The translations under genes and the position numbers were made by a program. From Parcubacteria group bacterium GW2011_GWA2_48_9 (GTDB taxonomy: Bacteria > Patescibacteriota > Patescibacteriia > UBA10025), in NCBI GenBank assembly GCA_001003705.1, contig LCPQ01000008.1:1-33179 (forward strand): 33,179 nucleotides of DNA, given 5' to 3'. Position 1 is the first letter of the stretch; every line of letters starts with the position of its first letter. Shown in pieces: positions 20,935 through 29,705 of the stretch. The notes under the pieces were generated by a model, which saw only the letters and a program-made list of their open reading frames with translations, did no database searches and was not told where the DNA came from.

Positions 20935-22287
20935 ATGCATTATTGGCTAATTCCGCCGACCATGAGATTCCGTTTTAGTCTTCTTGTAGGTATTTCGTTG
21001 GCTATAGCATTGGCACTTGTTTACATACCGTCGACTTCGGCCGACCGGGATGATTGCGGAACAGGATATGAATTCCGGCCTTCGAGCGGCGTCGGCTGTG
21101 TTCAAATCAACTGCGGCACTATCAAAGATGCCCACTATTCGTATACCGAGCGCTGTATCTGCGGCTCGGCGGGCAGTGAATTTGAAAACCCCGCTGACCC
21201 GAACAAATCATGTAATTACCCGGCAGACTACGCGAGCTGTCCGGGGTGTCTCTTTGCATGCGTACATGCGGATGAGGACTGTCCTGATGCGCCAGGATTG
21301 GCAACAAACAAAAATACGAATTCAACCACTAATTCGTCATCAAACGCTAACACGAATAAGAATGTTAATACCGCCGCGAACACGAACCAGCCCACCAACA
21401 AAAATATTAATTCGAGCAACGCCAATGCTACTCCGCCCATAACCACCCAGGGTTCGATCAGCCCGACATGTGCCGACGAATGCCATAAATATTTGCGCGG
21501 CAAAAAGAACGCCGAAGTACTGTCTGCCGAGGGAGAATACCCCGATTGCAGCTGTCAGATCGACATTCGGGACAACGGCGGCAATGTGACTCAAACTGTG
21601 TCAGTAGACGGCTCTATTGAAACGACGTATACGTTTGATCCCTCATCGGGCGTGTTGATATCAAAGACAATATTCAACCGTAAAGACGAAATAGAGAAAA
21701 TACGCAAGCGGCTCGGATACCGCTACACGGAAAAAGAAATTGACGAACTCCTAGCGCCGGATAAAGTTGATCAGTGGTTTCAAGGCCAGATCAAGAATAT
21801 TAAAACCGAGACCGGCCTGCTGCACCCCCAATTCTGGTGGCAGCATGTCGTAGCGATGCTCGACCACGGGTCAAACGGCAACAGCGCTGATTTTGTCGAC
21901 GTCCACGAATTTGGCCGGTGCGGCGACTCGATGATGTGGCTGGAACGCAATCTCACCACTGATCTTAATTTAGGCGACGATGCAGACGAGCCGGGCCAGA
22001 AACACGAAGCTATGTTGTCGATTACCGGTGAAAAGTACGGCAACATGCTCAACCATACATCGTTGATGGTCAGGCCACCCGGCATTACGAACGCCGAGTG
22101 GGAAGACATAGTGAAGGAGTTGAAAAATCTCTCCGGAGGCGAGGAAAGCAACCCCGGCATGCTTCCAGGCAGCCTGTCGAATATCGATCCGCGGCTTTTA
22201 GATGCTAAGGTACTGGATCCCTATAAGAAACAGACCACCACTGTCAGGGAGTTTATCAAAGGATGGTCGTATATCCGTATTAGCTAG
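20935..22287 (+). CDS. Exported protein with Asn/Thr-rich linker and a Cys/His-containing C-terminal domain
   Basis: The 450 residues start with a signal peptide (about 10-35). A Cys-rich domain follows (residues about 40-120, around twelve Cys) that should be disulfide-bonded. A low-complexity linker of Asn, Thr and Ser spans about 123-168. A domain of about 280 residues ends the protein. Near residue 325 GRCGDSMMWL, and near 363 LNHTSLMV, recall the Cys and His of transglutaminase-like or papain-like folds; this is suggestive only. ATG at 20962 (MRFRFS) is an alternative start with a more typical signal peptide. The next gene starts 8 bp downstream, so the two are an operon. Confidence 0.72.
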   Translation: MHYWLIPPTMRFRFSLLVGISLAIALALVYIPSTSADRDDCGTGYEFRPSSGVGCVQINCGTIKDAHYSYTERCICGSAGSEFENPADPNKSCNYPADYASCPGCLFACVHADEDCPDAPGLATNKNTNSTTNSSSNANTNKNVNTAANTNQPTNKNINSSNANATPPITTQGSISPTCADECHKYLRGKKNAEVLSAEGEYPDCSCQIDIRDNGGNVTQTVSVDGSIETTYTFDPSSGVLISKTIFNRKDEIEKIRKRLGYRYTEKEIDELLAPDKVDQWFQGQIKNIKTETGLLHPQFWWQHVVAMLDHGSNGNSADFVDVHEFGRCGDSMMWLERNLTTDLNLGDDADEPGQKHEAMLSITGEKYGNMLNHTSLMVRPPGITNAEWEDIVKELKNLSGGEESNPGMLPGSLSNIDPRLLDAKVLDPYKKQTTTVREFIKGWSYIRIS

Positions 22288-22295
22288 TCGGCCGT

Positions 22296-22787
22296 ATGAA
22301 GAAAAAAATTATCATTATTGCAGTCATGGTTTTACTGGTTGCTATACTCGGCGGCGGGTATCTCTTCTTACGCCATGTCCCGGCAGTTACCTACGCCGTC
22401 AATGAGATAGACAGCGAATCGCACTGGGGGTCTATCAGCGGCTGGTTAAGTTATCCGAGTGAAGTGATCCCGCCCATGGGCATATGCGCGGAAACGGTGG
22501 AGGGGGAAGATCTCTACTGTACCTATCAGATGATTCAAGATGAGGAGTTTCAATACGGGTACGGTTTCGAATTATCAGTGCCTCCAGATACCTATTATGT
22601 TTACGCACACCTGCTGACAGACGGCACTGAAAAGATCGGATACACTGATGAATACAAGGCCTACTACTCGAAGTTCGTGACGTGCGGGCTGGACATTAGT
22701 TGCACCTCGCACGCGCCCATCCCCGTCAAAGTCGGCCGCAACGAATACATCCAGGATATTTTGCCGGTTGATTGGTTCGATTTTTAA
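22296..22787 (+). CDS. Membrane-anchored extracellular protein, unknown
   Basis: The 163-residue protein has an N-terminal anchor (about 4-25, preceded by KKK). The extracellular part has WGSISGWLSYPSE and later PPDTYYVYAHL, a pattern like small carboxypeptidase-regulatory or Ig-like beta-sandwiches. Four cysteines could form disulfides. No family can be named. It follows the preceding exported protein by 8 bp and probably shares its transcript. Confidence 0.65.
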   Translation: MKKKIIIIAVMVLLVAILGGGYLFLRHVPAVTYAVNEIDSESHWGSISGWLSYPSEVIPPMGICAETVEGEDLYCTYQMIQDEEFQYGYGFELSVPPDTYYVYAHLLTDGTEKIGYTDEYKAYYSKFVTCGLDISCTSHAPIPVKVGRNEYIQDILPVDWFDF

Positions 22788-22808
22788 ATACGAATGTACG
22801 AATTTTTG

Positions 22809-22886
22809 TACGAATATACGAATCAGAGATATCAAGAACAACTAACTAAATTGAACACCGACAATCAGTTTATTCGTATATTCGTA
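22809..22886. repeat. 15-bp perfect inverted repeat built from TACGAAT units
   Basis: TACGAATATACGAAT (22809-22823) is the exact reverse complement of 22872-22886, 48 bp apart. Further TACGAA/TTCGTA units flank it. It lies between convergent genes and has no coding content. Confidence 0.7.
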
Positions 22887-22911
22887 GCGATTTGTAATTC
22901 GTAATAATTAA

Positions 22912-22942
22912 GAAAAAGGCCCGCCGCGAAGTGCGAGGGGCC
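22912..22942 (-). terminator. Intrinsic terminator of the PEGA/propeller gene
   Basis: On the minus strand GGCCCCTCGC pairs with GCGgcGGGCC and is followed by TTTTTCTT. Confidence 0.75.
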
Positions 22943-22966
22943 GTTTGATGTTCGAGGAAAGAGCTG

Positions 22967-24805
22967 TTAGTAGGTGACACTCACCGTACCGGGACCGAGC
23001 GATTGGCCGGGTATGATCCGGTAATCCTGGCCGGTAAGTGTGACGATGTGTACGCCATCATCCATGCGTACGGCGAGCGCCGAGTTGTCCGGTGTCCACG
23101 CGTATCCCCAGATGAATAGTGACTGTACAAGCTGGCTATGTGTCCATGTACCAACTATTCCGGTCCGTAACGAACGCATATTTCTTCTGTATGCGAAGCG
23201 CTGGCGGTCGGGAGAAATCTGCAGGTAGGTGACGGTGTCGTTGATGACTTGCGCGATCGTCACGGCAGTGTCGGAGGCATAGGTCACCGGGGCGGTAAAA
23301 ACGCCCTTACCATATCGCCTAAACACTACCTCCACCTCATTGATCCAGGCGAGCTGAAGGTGTTCATCATACTCACTGCCGAATACTCGACTGACGATTT
23401 TCCGCTGGGTGCCGTCCGGACGCATCAATGCGAGATACGGATTGTATCCCCACGTGTGGTGGATATACGCGACTACTGAGTCACCGAGCGAGAAGACCGG
23501 ATTGTGCTGGTAAGTTCCTCCGGAGCTCTGAAAGAGCCTGGTGAATGTAGATGTGAGGTTATCGAATCGGTACACGCCGTTGTAGTAGTATCCGTGGATC
23601 TGATACCTTCCGTCATGGGACCAGGAGAAGTCGATGCCTCGTCCACCATCGGTCGCCGGAGAATTGGCGATGAACTGTCCATTCCGGTCGAGGACGGTGA
23701 CGCCCGTTCTCGAGAGGTATGTCAGGCGCTGGCCGTCAGGCGACCACAGCAATCCGTATTGGTCGGCACGAAAGTCGCTTGCGACTTTCTTTGGTGTCCC
23801 ACCCTCGCTTCCGATGATGAAGATAGAATCCCGAATCGTGTAGGCGATGAGCAGGTTAAATGCATGTGACAGCGTGGCTGATACTGTGCCGATTTCTCCG
23901 GGCAGGACGCGGATCGTGTGTTCTGACGGGTAATAGCCAGCCAAATTCAACAGGATCGTATGCGTCCCAGAGTCGGGAAGCGGAACAGTCGCTGGAGTAA
24001 CGTATGACGTGAGTGTGCCGTTGACCGAAATACTCGCACCCGACGGATCTGATGATACAGCTACCGAACTCGATAAAAGTGTTAAACTCGCATTGACCAC
24101 GGTAGCCGGCCCCGATGAAACCAGTATCGAGTCTGACCACACGACGTAGTACATGCGTTTCAATTCCACGAAGCGCATGCCAGTAGGAACATTTGAGATC
24201 GTGCTCGGCGTTGCCTTCAGGGTATTTGCTCCGTCGATCCAGATCGACGCGCCCGAGGGCGTTGAGTTTACACTCACGCTGCCGGTGAGCCGGATAAGAT
24301 TCGCTTCGATAACACGGGCAATGTCATTCTGCGCCCACTGGGTTGTCGTCCAGTCGACGTAGCCGGTTTTTTTCAGCAATACTGTGTGTTGGCCTTGGGG
24401 GAGGTTAGGTATCGTTGCCGGAGTCACGAGACCTGTCGAATCACCATCCAGGAAAATGTTCGCTCCCGACGGGGTCGAAGCGATGTAGAATGATCCGGGG
24501 ATCGAGAGAACGAGTGCTGCGTGATACGGCAGGGTCTTCGACACTTCGATGGTGACGCTGTCCCTGTAGGTGACATATCCCGATGCTGAGAGCTGGAGCT
24601 CGTACGTTCCCGCAGTCAGTTCGAGCGTGTCGGGTGTGGTGGATCCCGCCTTTGCTCCGTTGAGATAAATGTTGAGTCCCGAAGGCTCCGAGGTGATTGC
24701 AAGGGATCCGGTGGTCGGATCCGGCTTGTTCGGCTTCTTCGTACACCCGGTAACTGCGAATACGATGCCTAAAACGATGGTCATGATGATCCGTGTGAGG
24801 CGCAT
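22967..24805 (-). CDS. Lipoprotein with four PEGA domains and a C-terminal beta-propeller-like domain
   Basis: The 612-residue protein has a lipobox, VTGC (Cys near residue 21). Four PEGA repeats follow (about 33-100, 105-170, 174-243 and 248-312), each with a TPSGA/DPSGA turn and a conserved TPAT. Residues of about 320-610 carry WSPDG-, SWSHDGR- and SPDRQR-type motifs spaced as TolB/WD40-like propeller blades. It is probably an outer-surface binding or assembly protein. AAAGGAG precedes the ATG and the promoter is strong. N-terminus and leader are paralogous to those of the gene at 20428-20787. The ligand is unknown. Confidence 0.87.
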   Translation of the reverse strand: MRLTRIIMTIVLGIVFAVTGCTKKPNKPDPTTGSLAITSEPSGLNIYLNGAKAGSTTPDTLELTAGTYELQLSASGYVTYRDSVTIEVSKTLPYHAALVLSIPGSFYIASTPSGANIFLDGDSTGLVTPATIPNLPQGQHTVLLKKTGYVDWTTTQWAQNDIARVIEANLIRLTGSVSVNSTPSGASIWIDGANTLKATPSTISNVPTGMRFVELKRMYYVVWSDSILVSSGPATVVNASLTLLSSSVAVSSDPSGASISVNGTLTSYVTPATVPLPDSGTHTILLNLAGYYPSEHTIRVLPGEIGTVSATLSHAFNLLIAYTIRDSIFIIGSEGGTPKKVASDFRADQYGLLWSPDGQRLTYLSRTGVTVLDRNGQFIANSPATDGGRGIDFSWSHDGRYQIHGYYYNGVYRFDNLTSTFTRLFQSSGGTYQHNPVFSLGDSVVAYIHHTWGYNPYLALMRPDGTQRKIVSRVFGSEYDEHLQLAWINEVEVVFRRYGKGVFTAPVTYASDTAVTIAQVINDTVTYLQISPDRQRFAYRRNMRSLRTGIVGTWTHSQLVQSLFIWGYAWTPDNSALAVRMDDGVHIVTLTGQDYRIIPGQSLGPGTVSVTY

Positions 24806-24863
24806 ACAACGACTCCTTTCGTGAGATTTCGATGGACGGTTTTACGTCTTGTGTTTTCAAATT

Positions 24864-24892
24864 ACCTTACCGCAGGGGGAGGGCGGCGTCAA
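24864..24892 (-). promoter_or_regulatory. Promoter of the PEGA/propeller gene
   Basis: Minus-strand TTGACG and TAAGGT are 17 bp apart. The leader is about 52 nt and starts with TTTGAAAACA. Confidence 0.65.
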
Positions 24893-24961
24893 ATGTGTGA
24901 ATACAGTACGATGCTTGGTTGATTTTGTGCTCAAGAAAGGATAAAATTCTTATATAGAAGT

Positions 24962-25558
24962 ATGCAAATACCAAAGAGAAAACAACTCATGTATCTCGGT
25001 ATCACTTTAGCAATCATAGTTATTGGGTACATACTTTTTGGACAAAAATCTTCCAGTTCACAATTACTAAATAATCAACAGAATGCCATGCAAAAAGAAT
25101 ACGACTTCCCCGGAGTATTACCCGCCGAGAGGATTCAGGGTAAGAGGGTGACTATTCAGACCAATAAAGGCACCATAGAGATCGAACTCTATCCAGATGA
25201 TGCACCCAAGACGGTGAGCAACTTCGTGTACCTCGCCGAAGAGGAATTCTACGACGGCCTCACGTTTCATCGCGTTGTTCCCGGTTTCGTCATCCAGGGT
25301 GGTGACCCGAAAGGAACAGGCGTTGGGGGGCCGGGGTACCAATTCGAAGACGAACGGGTCACGAAAAATTACGACCAAGGCATTATCGCTATGGCGAACG
25401 CCGGTCCGGATACGAACGGCTCGCAGTTTTTCATCATGCTGGAGGACAACCCGTCCTTACCAAAGAGCTATACTATTTTCGGCAAAGTGACGCAGGGGAT
25501 GGATGTGGTGAAGAAAATTGTTGTAGGTGATAGGATGGAGAAGGTGGGGATTCACTAA
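24962..25558 (+). CDS. Membrane-anchored cyclophilin-type peptidyl-prolyl isomerase
   Basis: The 198-residue protein has an N-terminal anchor (about 10-27) and then a cyclophilin domain (about 60-195) with the active-site features FHRVVPGFVIQGGDP (catalytic Arg) and GSQFFI. It accelerates proline isomerisation, here probably outside the membrane where exported proteins fold. The usual Trp of cyclosporin-sensitive forms is not seen. TTATAT ends about 6 nt before the ATG and there is no Shine-Dalgarno. The AI-2E-family gene follows after 29 bp. Confidence 0.93.
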   Translation: MQIPKRKQLMYLGITLAIIVIGYILFGQKSSSSQLLNNQQNAMQKEYDFPGVLPAERIQGKRVTIQTNKGTIEIELYPDDAPKTVSNFVYLAEEEFYDGLTFHRVVPGFVIQGGDPKGTGVGGPGYQFEDERVTKNYDQGIIAMANAGPDTNGSQFFIMLEDNPSLPKSYTIFGKVTQGMDVVKKIVVGDRMEKVGIH

Positions 25559-25587
25559 TGTATCTTGTTTAGAGGAGCACTGTTACT

Positions 25588-26667
25588 ATGACCTATAACA
25601 CTGGAGAAAAACGGGCATTCTTCTACATCATCGCTGCGGTTGTGGCGTACCTGTCATTCCTGGTACTGCGTCCTTACTTTTCAGCTATCGTGCTCGCACT
25701 GCTCACTGTCGTGATCTGCAAACCGGTGTATGGTTTTTTCACGCGGTTCTCTTTTAAAAAAGAAAAACTCGCCGTGACCATGTCCGTCGTGTTTGTCTTT
25801 CTGGTAGTCTTCATCCCGATCGTCATCGTGGGCGGTTTGACCGTTAACCAGATCGGCCAGTTCAAAGACGATTTGGCGCTTACGGACAGTAATACCACTC
25901 TCGAACGTGTGGTTGATCGGGTGAACGATATCTCAGCATCGTTACCCGGTGATCGTGCACCTCTCACCGTTGCCGGCGCACACGATAAGATTAGTGAATG
26001 GGCGCAGGCTGTTGGATCGTTTTTCCTCGAACGCCTGCCGAGCATCGGGACCGGAGCATTCCAGACCGTGACTTGGATCATCATGTTCCTGATTTTGTTG
26101 TATACCTTATTCCCGATCCAGCACAAACTGTTTGCATTTTTCCAGGACGCCAGCCCGCTCAATGACCGCATGGACGTGATTTATGCCACGCGGGTGGTGG
26201 AGATGTCCACCTCCATGATCAAGGGCACGTTGCTTGTGGCGTTAGTGCAGGGCGCTGTCTCAGGCATTTTCCTCGCTATTGCCGGAGTGCCGTACGTACT
26301 CTTTTGGACGATGCTCATGATTTTTCTCGGAGTCATTCCGATGGTCGGCTACGGCTTCGTATTGATCCCAATTGCGGTAGTACTGCTGGTTACCGGAGAT
26401 ATTTGGCAGGGGATTATGCTTATAGTGGCGAGCGTGGCCATTATTGGAAATATCGATAACTATCTGCGTCCGAAGCTGGTGTCAAAAAAGGCGGAGCTTC
26501 ACCCGGCGCTTGTGATTCTCGGCGTTATCGGCGGACTTCAGGTATTCGGGGTGCTCGGCTTTATCTACGGTCCGGTGATCATGATCCTTTTCGTCACGAC
26601 CTTCGAGATGTACCAGAAGTACTTCCGTACGTCGGGAGGGGGTAAAGGCGATTTTTTTGTGAATTGA
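25588..26667 (+). CDS. AI-2E/TqsA-family membrane transporter
   Basis: The 359-residue protein has about eight TM helices with a soluble insert (about 85-150), the layout of the AI-2E family (PF01594). Typical segments are LFWTMLMIFLGVIPMVGYG and the C-terminal block DNYLRPKLVSKKAELHP. Family members export autoinducer-2 or act as Na+/H+ antiporters; no LuxS is present here, so signalling cannot be assumed. GAGGAG lies 11 nt before the ATG. It is probably co-transcribed with the cyclophilin gene. Confidence 0.92.
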   Translation: MTYNTGEKRAFFYIIAAVVAYLSFLVLRPYFSAIVLALLTVVICKPVYGFFTRFSFKKEKLAVTMSVVFVFLVVFIPIVIVGGLTVNQIGQFKDDLALTDSNTTLERVVDRVNDISASLPGDRAPLTVAGAHDKISEWAQAVGSFFLERLPSIGTGAFQTVTWIIMFLILLYTLFPIQHKLFAFFQDASPLNDRMDVIYATRVVEMSTSMIKGTLLVALVQGAVSGIFLAIAGVPYVLFWTMLMIFLGVIPMVGYGFVLIPIAVVLLVTGDIWQGIMLIVASVAIIGNIDNYLRPKLVSKKAELHPALVILGVIGGLQVFGVLGFIYGPVIMILFVTTFEMYQKYFRTSGGGKGDFFVN

Positions 26668-26826
26668 TTTTGCGTAAAAAAATAATATATACCGCACCCT
26701 TATTCGCCAGCACACCGTGTTGAACAGTGTTTTTATGCGTCAGCCCTCCCTTCATGCGAGTGTTTGCCATCTTTCTCTATGTATGCGAAAATGGTGAGGC
26801 TGTAAAAAATAACCTCAATCATACAT

Positions 26827-27774
26827 ATGAGTACCGAAGAGCACCATCACGACGTTATCACTCAGGTGACCGAGCAGTTCGCTGAAGTGTACAGCGGCTC
26901 GAGCCAGGGAATATACATCTTCCTTGACGACCATCATTATTCGCTGAATAACCGCTTACTCGGCTTGCTTGGCTATGCGTCTACCGATGAGATACTGGCT
27001 GACGGCAAGTCATTCCTGGAAAAACTGATCGAACCCCAGAGCCAGGCAAAATTGGTCGAAGCATACCAAGCTGCCATGCAGCAGATGACAGGTTCCACGC
27101 TGTCCGTGAGTTGGCTGAAAAAATCGGCCACCGAAAGTGGTGGTGGAGTCTCGGGTTTGGCCGCGCAAGTTCGTAATTGGGAAGCCATTAAGGTGGTGCG
27201 AAAGTGTTTCCCCACGCTCTCGCAAATCATTCCAGATATTTGGGTGTGGACCGATGTCGCTCGGGCGCGCCAGTTGGGTGGTCCGACGAGCGCGAATAGT
27301 TGGGGGTCGCTCTACATGATTCATTCCACTTGGCCGTATCGCTTTGTGGCGCTCTCGGTCTATGGCCTGGACCTTTCCGAGAAACTTCTCGATATAGCGA
27401 AAAAAGACAATCCGACGGTAGAGTTTACTCAAGGCGACATGCGGCAGCTCCCATATGCTGATGGACAGTTCGACGGCGTGTTTGCGAAAGCGTCGCTTCT
27501 TCATATTAAGAAGGACGATATTGACCAGGTATTGAGTGAGATACGCCGGGTGCTCAGACCCAAAGGTATCTTTCATGCGGCGGTGAAACAGGGTGAAGGG
27601 GAAAAAGAAGAGACAGAGGATGATTACGGGTACTCATACAAGCGATTTTTTTCATACTGGCAGCCGGAAGAGTTTAAACGTCTGCTCACTGAGAGGGGAT
27701 TCAACATCACTAACTCCGATATTCTCAAGCGTTCATTCACCTGGATCAGGATTATTGCGGTGAAGGGGGAATAG
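26827..27774 (+). CDS. Chimeric protein: PAS-like N-terminus and truncated class I methyltransferase
   Basis: Residues 1-100 resemble a PAS domain (IYIFLDDHHYSLNNRLLGLLGY, then FLEKLIEP). Residues of about 172-315 are the C-terminal two-thirds of a SAM-dependent methyltransferase: YGLDLSEKLLDIA, FTQGDMRQLPYADGQFDGVFA and VLRPKGIFH. The Gly-rich SAM-binding motif I that should precede YGLDLS is absent. In its place are about 70 residues (101-171) matching nothing I know, and other frames do not restore it. The ORF is open throughout, so it may be an expressed fusion, or a relic of a deletion joining two genes. Catalytic activity is doubtful. Confidence 0.65.
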   Translation: MSTEEHHHDVITQVTEQFAEVYSGSSQGIYIFLDDHHYSLNNRLLGLLGYASTDEILADGKSFLEKLIEPQSQAKLVEAYQAAMQQMTGSTLSVSWLKKSATESGGGVSGLAAQVRNWEAIKVVRKCFPTLSQIIPDIWVWTDVARARQLGGPTSANSWGSLYMIHSTWPYRFVALSVYGLDLSEKLLDIAKKDNPTVEFTQGDMRQLPYADGQFDGVFAKASLLHIKKDDIDQVLSEIRRVLRPKGIFHAAVKQGEGEKEETEDDYGYSYKRFFSYWQPEEFKRLLTERGFNITNSDILKRSFTWIRIIAVKGE

Positions 27775-27794
27775 TTTTTCAGTAAAGAGTAGTC

Positions 27795-27907
27795 TTGCCT
27801 TCGGCGAGTCACGTTTTTTTTGATAAAAAAGTAACGAAAAAAATCAAGTCGCGCCAAACTCCCCCGCACACCGTAAAATGGTGTGGGGGTCAAACAGTGG
27901 CGCGACA
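27795..27907. repeat. Structured intergenic repeat, full copy 2
   Basis: It starts TTGCCTTCGGCGAG and ends GTGGCGCGACA like copy 1 at 11057-11199. The outer stem GTCGCGCCA/TGGCGCGAC (27848-27906) is unchanged. The inner stem CACACCGT-AAA-ATGGTGTG differs by one base that turns G-C into G-U. It lies 20 bp after the methyltransferase stop. Confidence 0.85.
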
Positions 27908-27956
27908 GGCTGCTTTTGACGTTGGTAGTTCGAAGCCGAGGTCACCCTTTATTTAA

Positions 27957-28010
27957 AAGAAAAAACGGTTCCCACATCGGTGAGAGCCGTCAGGTAGAAC
28001 CGTTTTTTTT
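27957..28010. terminator. Bidirectional terminator between the methyltransferase and htpX genes
   Basis: AACGGTTC pairs with GAACCGTT across a loop of about 25 nt. T runs follow on both strands (TTTTTTTT on plus, TTTTTTCTT on minus). Confidence 0.8.
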
Positions 28011-28013
28011 GGT

Positions 28014-28940
28014 TTACCCTTCCAGGTCGTGGAGGGCGTTGATTCGTTTGGGCATCGCTGGGTGAGTCGAGAACATGTCGTTCGGGTACGGATCCTCCGT
28101 ACAGAGTCCGCCGAAGGCGGTACCCGCGATGGGTCCGGCGATCTGAGCCCGGCCGCTGATTTTTTGCAGGGCCGTGATGAGGGGTCGACTGGTTCCCATC
28201 CGGCGCGCAGATCTCGCGTCGGCCGCGTATTCCCGTTGCCGTGAGACGAACATTTGGAGAATGACTCCGAGGATCCGCCCAAGCAAATAGAGTGTGCCGC
28301 CGACGAGGAGGATGACGAGTAACGCGGCGCCGCCGCTTCCTTTCGAGTTGGACGACGATCGGCGACTGTTGCCTGCTTTCCACGGTCCGAATCGCCAGAT
28401 CATCCAGCCGGTAAAGGACATTGTCATGACGGCGTACATCATCATCATCGAAACGAGAATATCCTTGTTCAGGATGTGTCCCACTTCGTGGGCCATCACC
28501 GCCGTGAGTTCCTGATCGGACAGCCGCTCGACGATGCCTTCGGTCGCGCCGACTGCCGACATGAATCTGATGCCCCACCCGAACGCGATTGCGTTCATCT
28601 CGCCACTCGGGATCATGTAGATCCTTGGGCGCGGCCTGAAATGTGCGGGACAGGCCCGAACGACAGCATCCCATAGTTTGGGACATTGCTCACGATACCG
28701 AATTCGGTACGCCTTCATGCTCCACTTCACGATGAGCTCGTTGAAAATGAGCATGATAGCGCCAATCACACCGGCACCGATAGCTCCCCACCGGAAGTAC
28801 TCGGTGGCCGATGGCGCCCATTTCTGAATCGCCGCCCAGCACAGGACATAGACCAAGACAAGTGCCAAGAATGCGACGATGAAGCTGACCCAACTCCGCA
28901 GCCAGGTCCCGAAAACGCGATACCCTTTTACCCTGTTCAC
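28014..28940 (-). CDS. htpX: HtpX-like M48 family zinc metalloprotease
   Basis: The 308-residue membrane protease has two N-terminal TM helices (about 13-35 and 49-70). The zinc motif HEVGH lies near residue 150 (VMAHEVGHILNKD), followed by further TM segments (around 165 and 205). The third ligand region is YAADARSARRMG. HtpX proteins degrade damaged membrane proteins during stress. The start is GTG at 28940 with GGGAGGG five bases before it; the promoter lies at 29001-29029. Confidence 0.93.
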   Translation of the reverse strand: MNRVKGYRVFGTWLRSWVSFIVAFLALVLVYVLCWAAIQKWAPSATEYFRWGAIGAGVIGAIMLIFNELIVKWSMKAYRIRYREQCPKLWDAVVRACPAHFRPRPRIYMIPSGEMNAIAFGWGIRFMSAVGATEGIVERLSDQELTAVMAHEVGHILNKDILVSMMMMYAVMTMSFTGWMIWRFGPWKAGNSRRSSSNSKGSGGAALLVILLVGGTLYLLGRILGVILQMFVSRQREYAADARSARRMGTSRPLITALQKISGRAQIAGPIAGTAFGGLCTEDPYPNDMFSTHPAMPKRINALHDLEG

Positions 28941-29000
28941 TGTTTCCCTCCCGGAATGAGTGATATTTCTCTCAAGTTTTCAAAGGCCAGTTAGCGCCGC

Positions 29001-29029
29001 ATGGTAGCAAAAAGCATGCTGCTAGTCAA
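29001..29029 (-). promoter_or_regulatory. Promoter of htpX
   Basis: Minus-strand TTGACT and TACCAT are 17 bp apart. The leader is about 54 nt and contains TTTGAAAAC. Confidence 0.6.
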
Positions 29030-29077
29030 GGTGCGGGAGTGAGCAATAGTAACCATGTCTTCGGCGGGCAGCTTTCC

Positions 29078-29105
29078 TTGACTCTTTGTGATGTTGTGCT
29101 AAGGT
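29078..29105 (+). promoter_or_regulatory. Promoter of ridA
   Basis: TTGACT and TAAGGT are 16 bp apart. The leader is about 56 nt and contains CTGAAAACA. Confidence 0.55.
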
Positions 29106-29167
29106 AGCGCCCTGAAAACAAACCGTTGTTACGCAGTCAAACGCTCTACAGATGGAGGGCTCAAAAA

Positions 29168-29593
29168 ATGTTCAAAGTAATCCACACCGATAAGGCGTCC
29201 GCTGCACTCGGGCACTACACCCAGGCCATCGTCGTCCCGCCGGGACACGCATTCATCTTTGTATCGGGGCAGATCGGATTGATTCCGGGCGCCTCGGACA
29301 TATGTGACGGGCACAGTGCAGTGGTCCAGACAGAGCTTGCCATGAGAAATGCGCAGGCGATTCTCCGGGAAGCGGGTGCCGACCTGAAGAACGTGGTATT
29401 CGCCACGGTTCTGCTGGCCGACATGGCCGATATGGCAGCCGTGAACGCGGAATACGCGTCGCTGTTCGGTGACCACAAACCGGCACGTGCGTCATTCCAA
29501 CCGGCCAGCCTCCCCAGAGGCGCGAAGGTCGAGATCGTTCTCACCGCGGCCGTATGGGTGCCGACCGGCGCAGGCGACAGCGCGCCTGCATGA
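29168..29593 (+). CDS. ridA: RidA family (YjgF/UK114) protein, probable enamine/imine deaminase
   Basis: This 141-residue soluble protein carries the RidA pattern: early YTQAIVV, FVSGQIGL, QTELAMRNAQAIL, and the C-terminal RASFQPASLPRGAKVEIVLTA with the conserved Arg and Glu. RidA hydrolyses reactive enamines such as 2-aminoacrylate released by PLP enzymes. The start at 29168 has GGAGGG upstream; the track start at 29126 lies before it. The unit is monocistronic. Confidence 0.92.
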   Translation: MFKVIHTDKASAALGHYTQAIVVPPGHAFIFVSGQIGLIPGASDICDGHSAVVQTELAMRNAQAILREAGADLKNVVFATVLLADMADMAAVNAEYASLFGDHKPARASFQPASLPRGAKVEIVLTAAVWVPTGAGDSAPA

Positions 29594-29621
29594 GGTTCCA
29601 TCGCAACCAGACATTGTTCGT

Positions 29622-29649
29622 AAGGGTCCCGCACAGCGCGACCCTTTTT
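29622..29649 (+). terminator. Intrinsic terminator of ridA
   Basis: AAGGGTC pairs with GACCCTT and is followed by TTTTTCC. Confidence 0.85.
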
Positions 29650-29705
29650 CCTTTAGGTTGATTTTTCGTAAAAATCACTGTATACTTCATATATATTTAT
29701 CCGAT

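Noticed and set aside
21300-21440. Repetitive AAC/ACG-rich stretch considered as a repeat array
   Set aside because: It encodes a low-complexity Asn/Thr linker with no regular unit; there is no CRISPR-like repeat/spacer pattern anywhere in the window.
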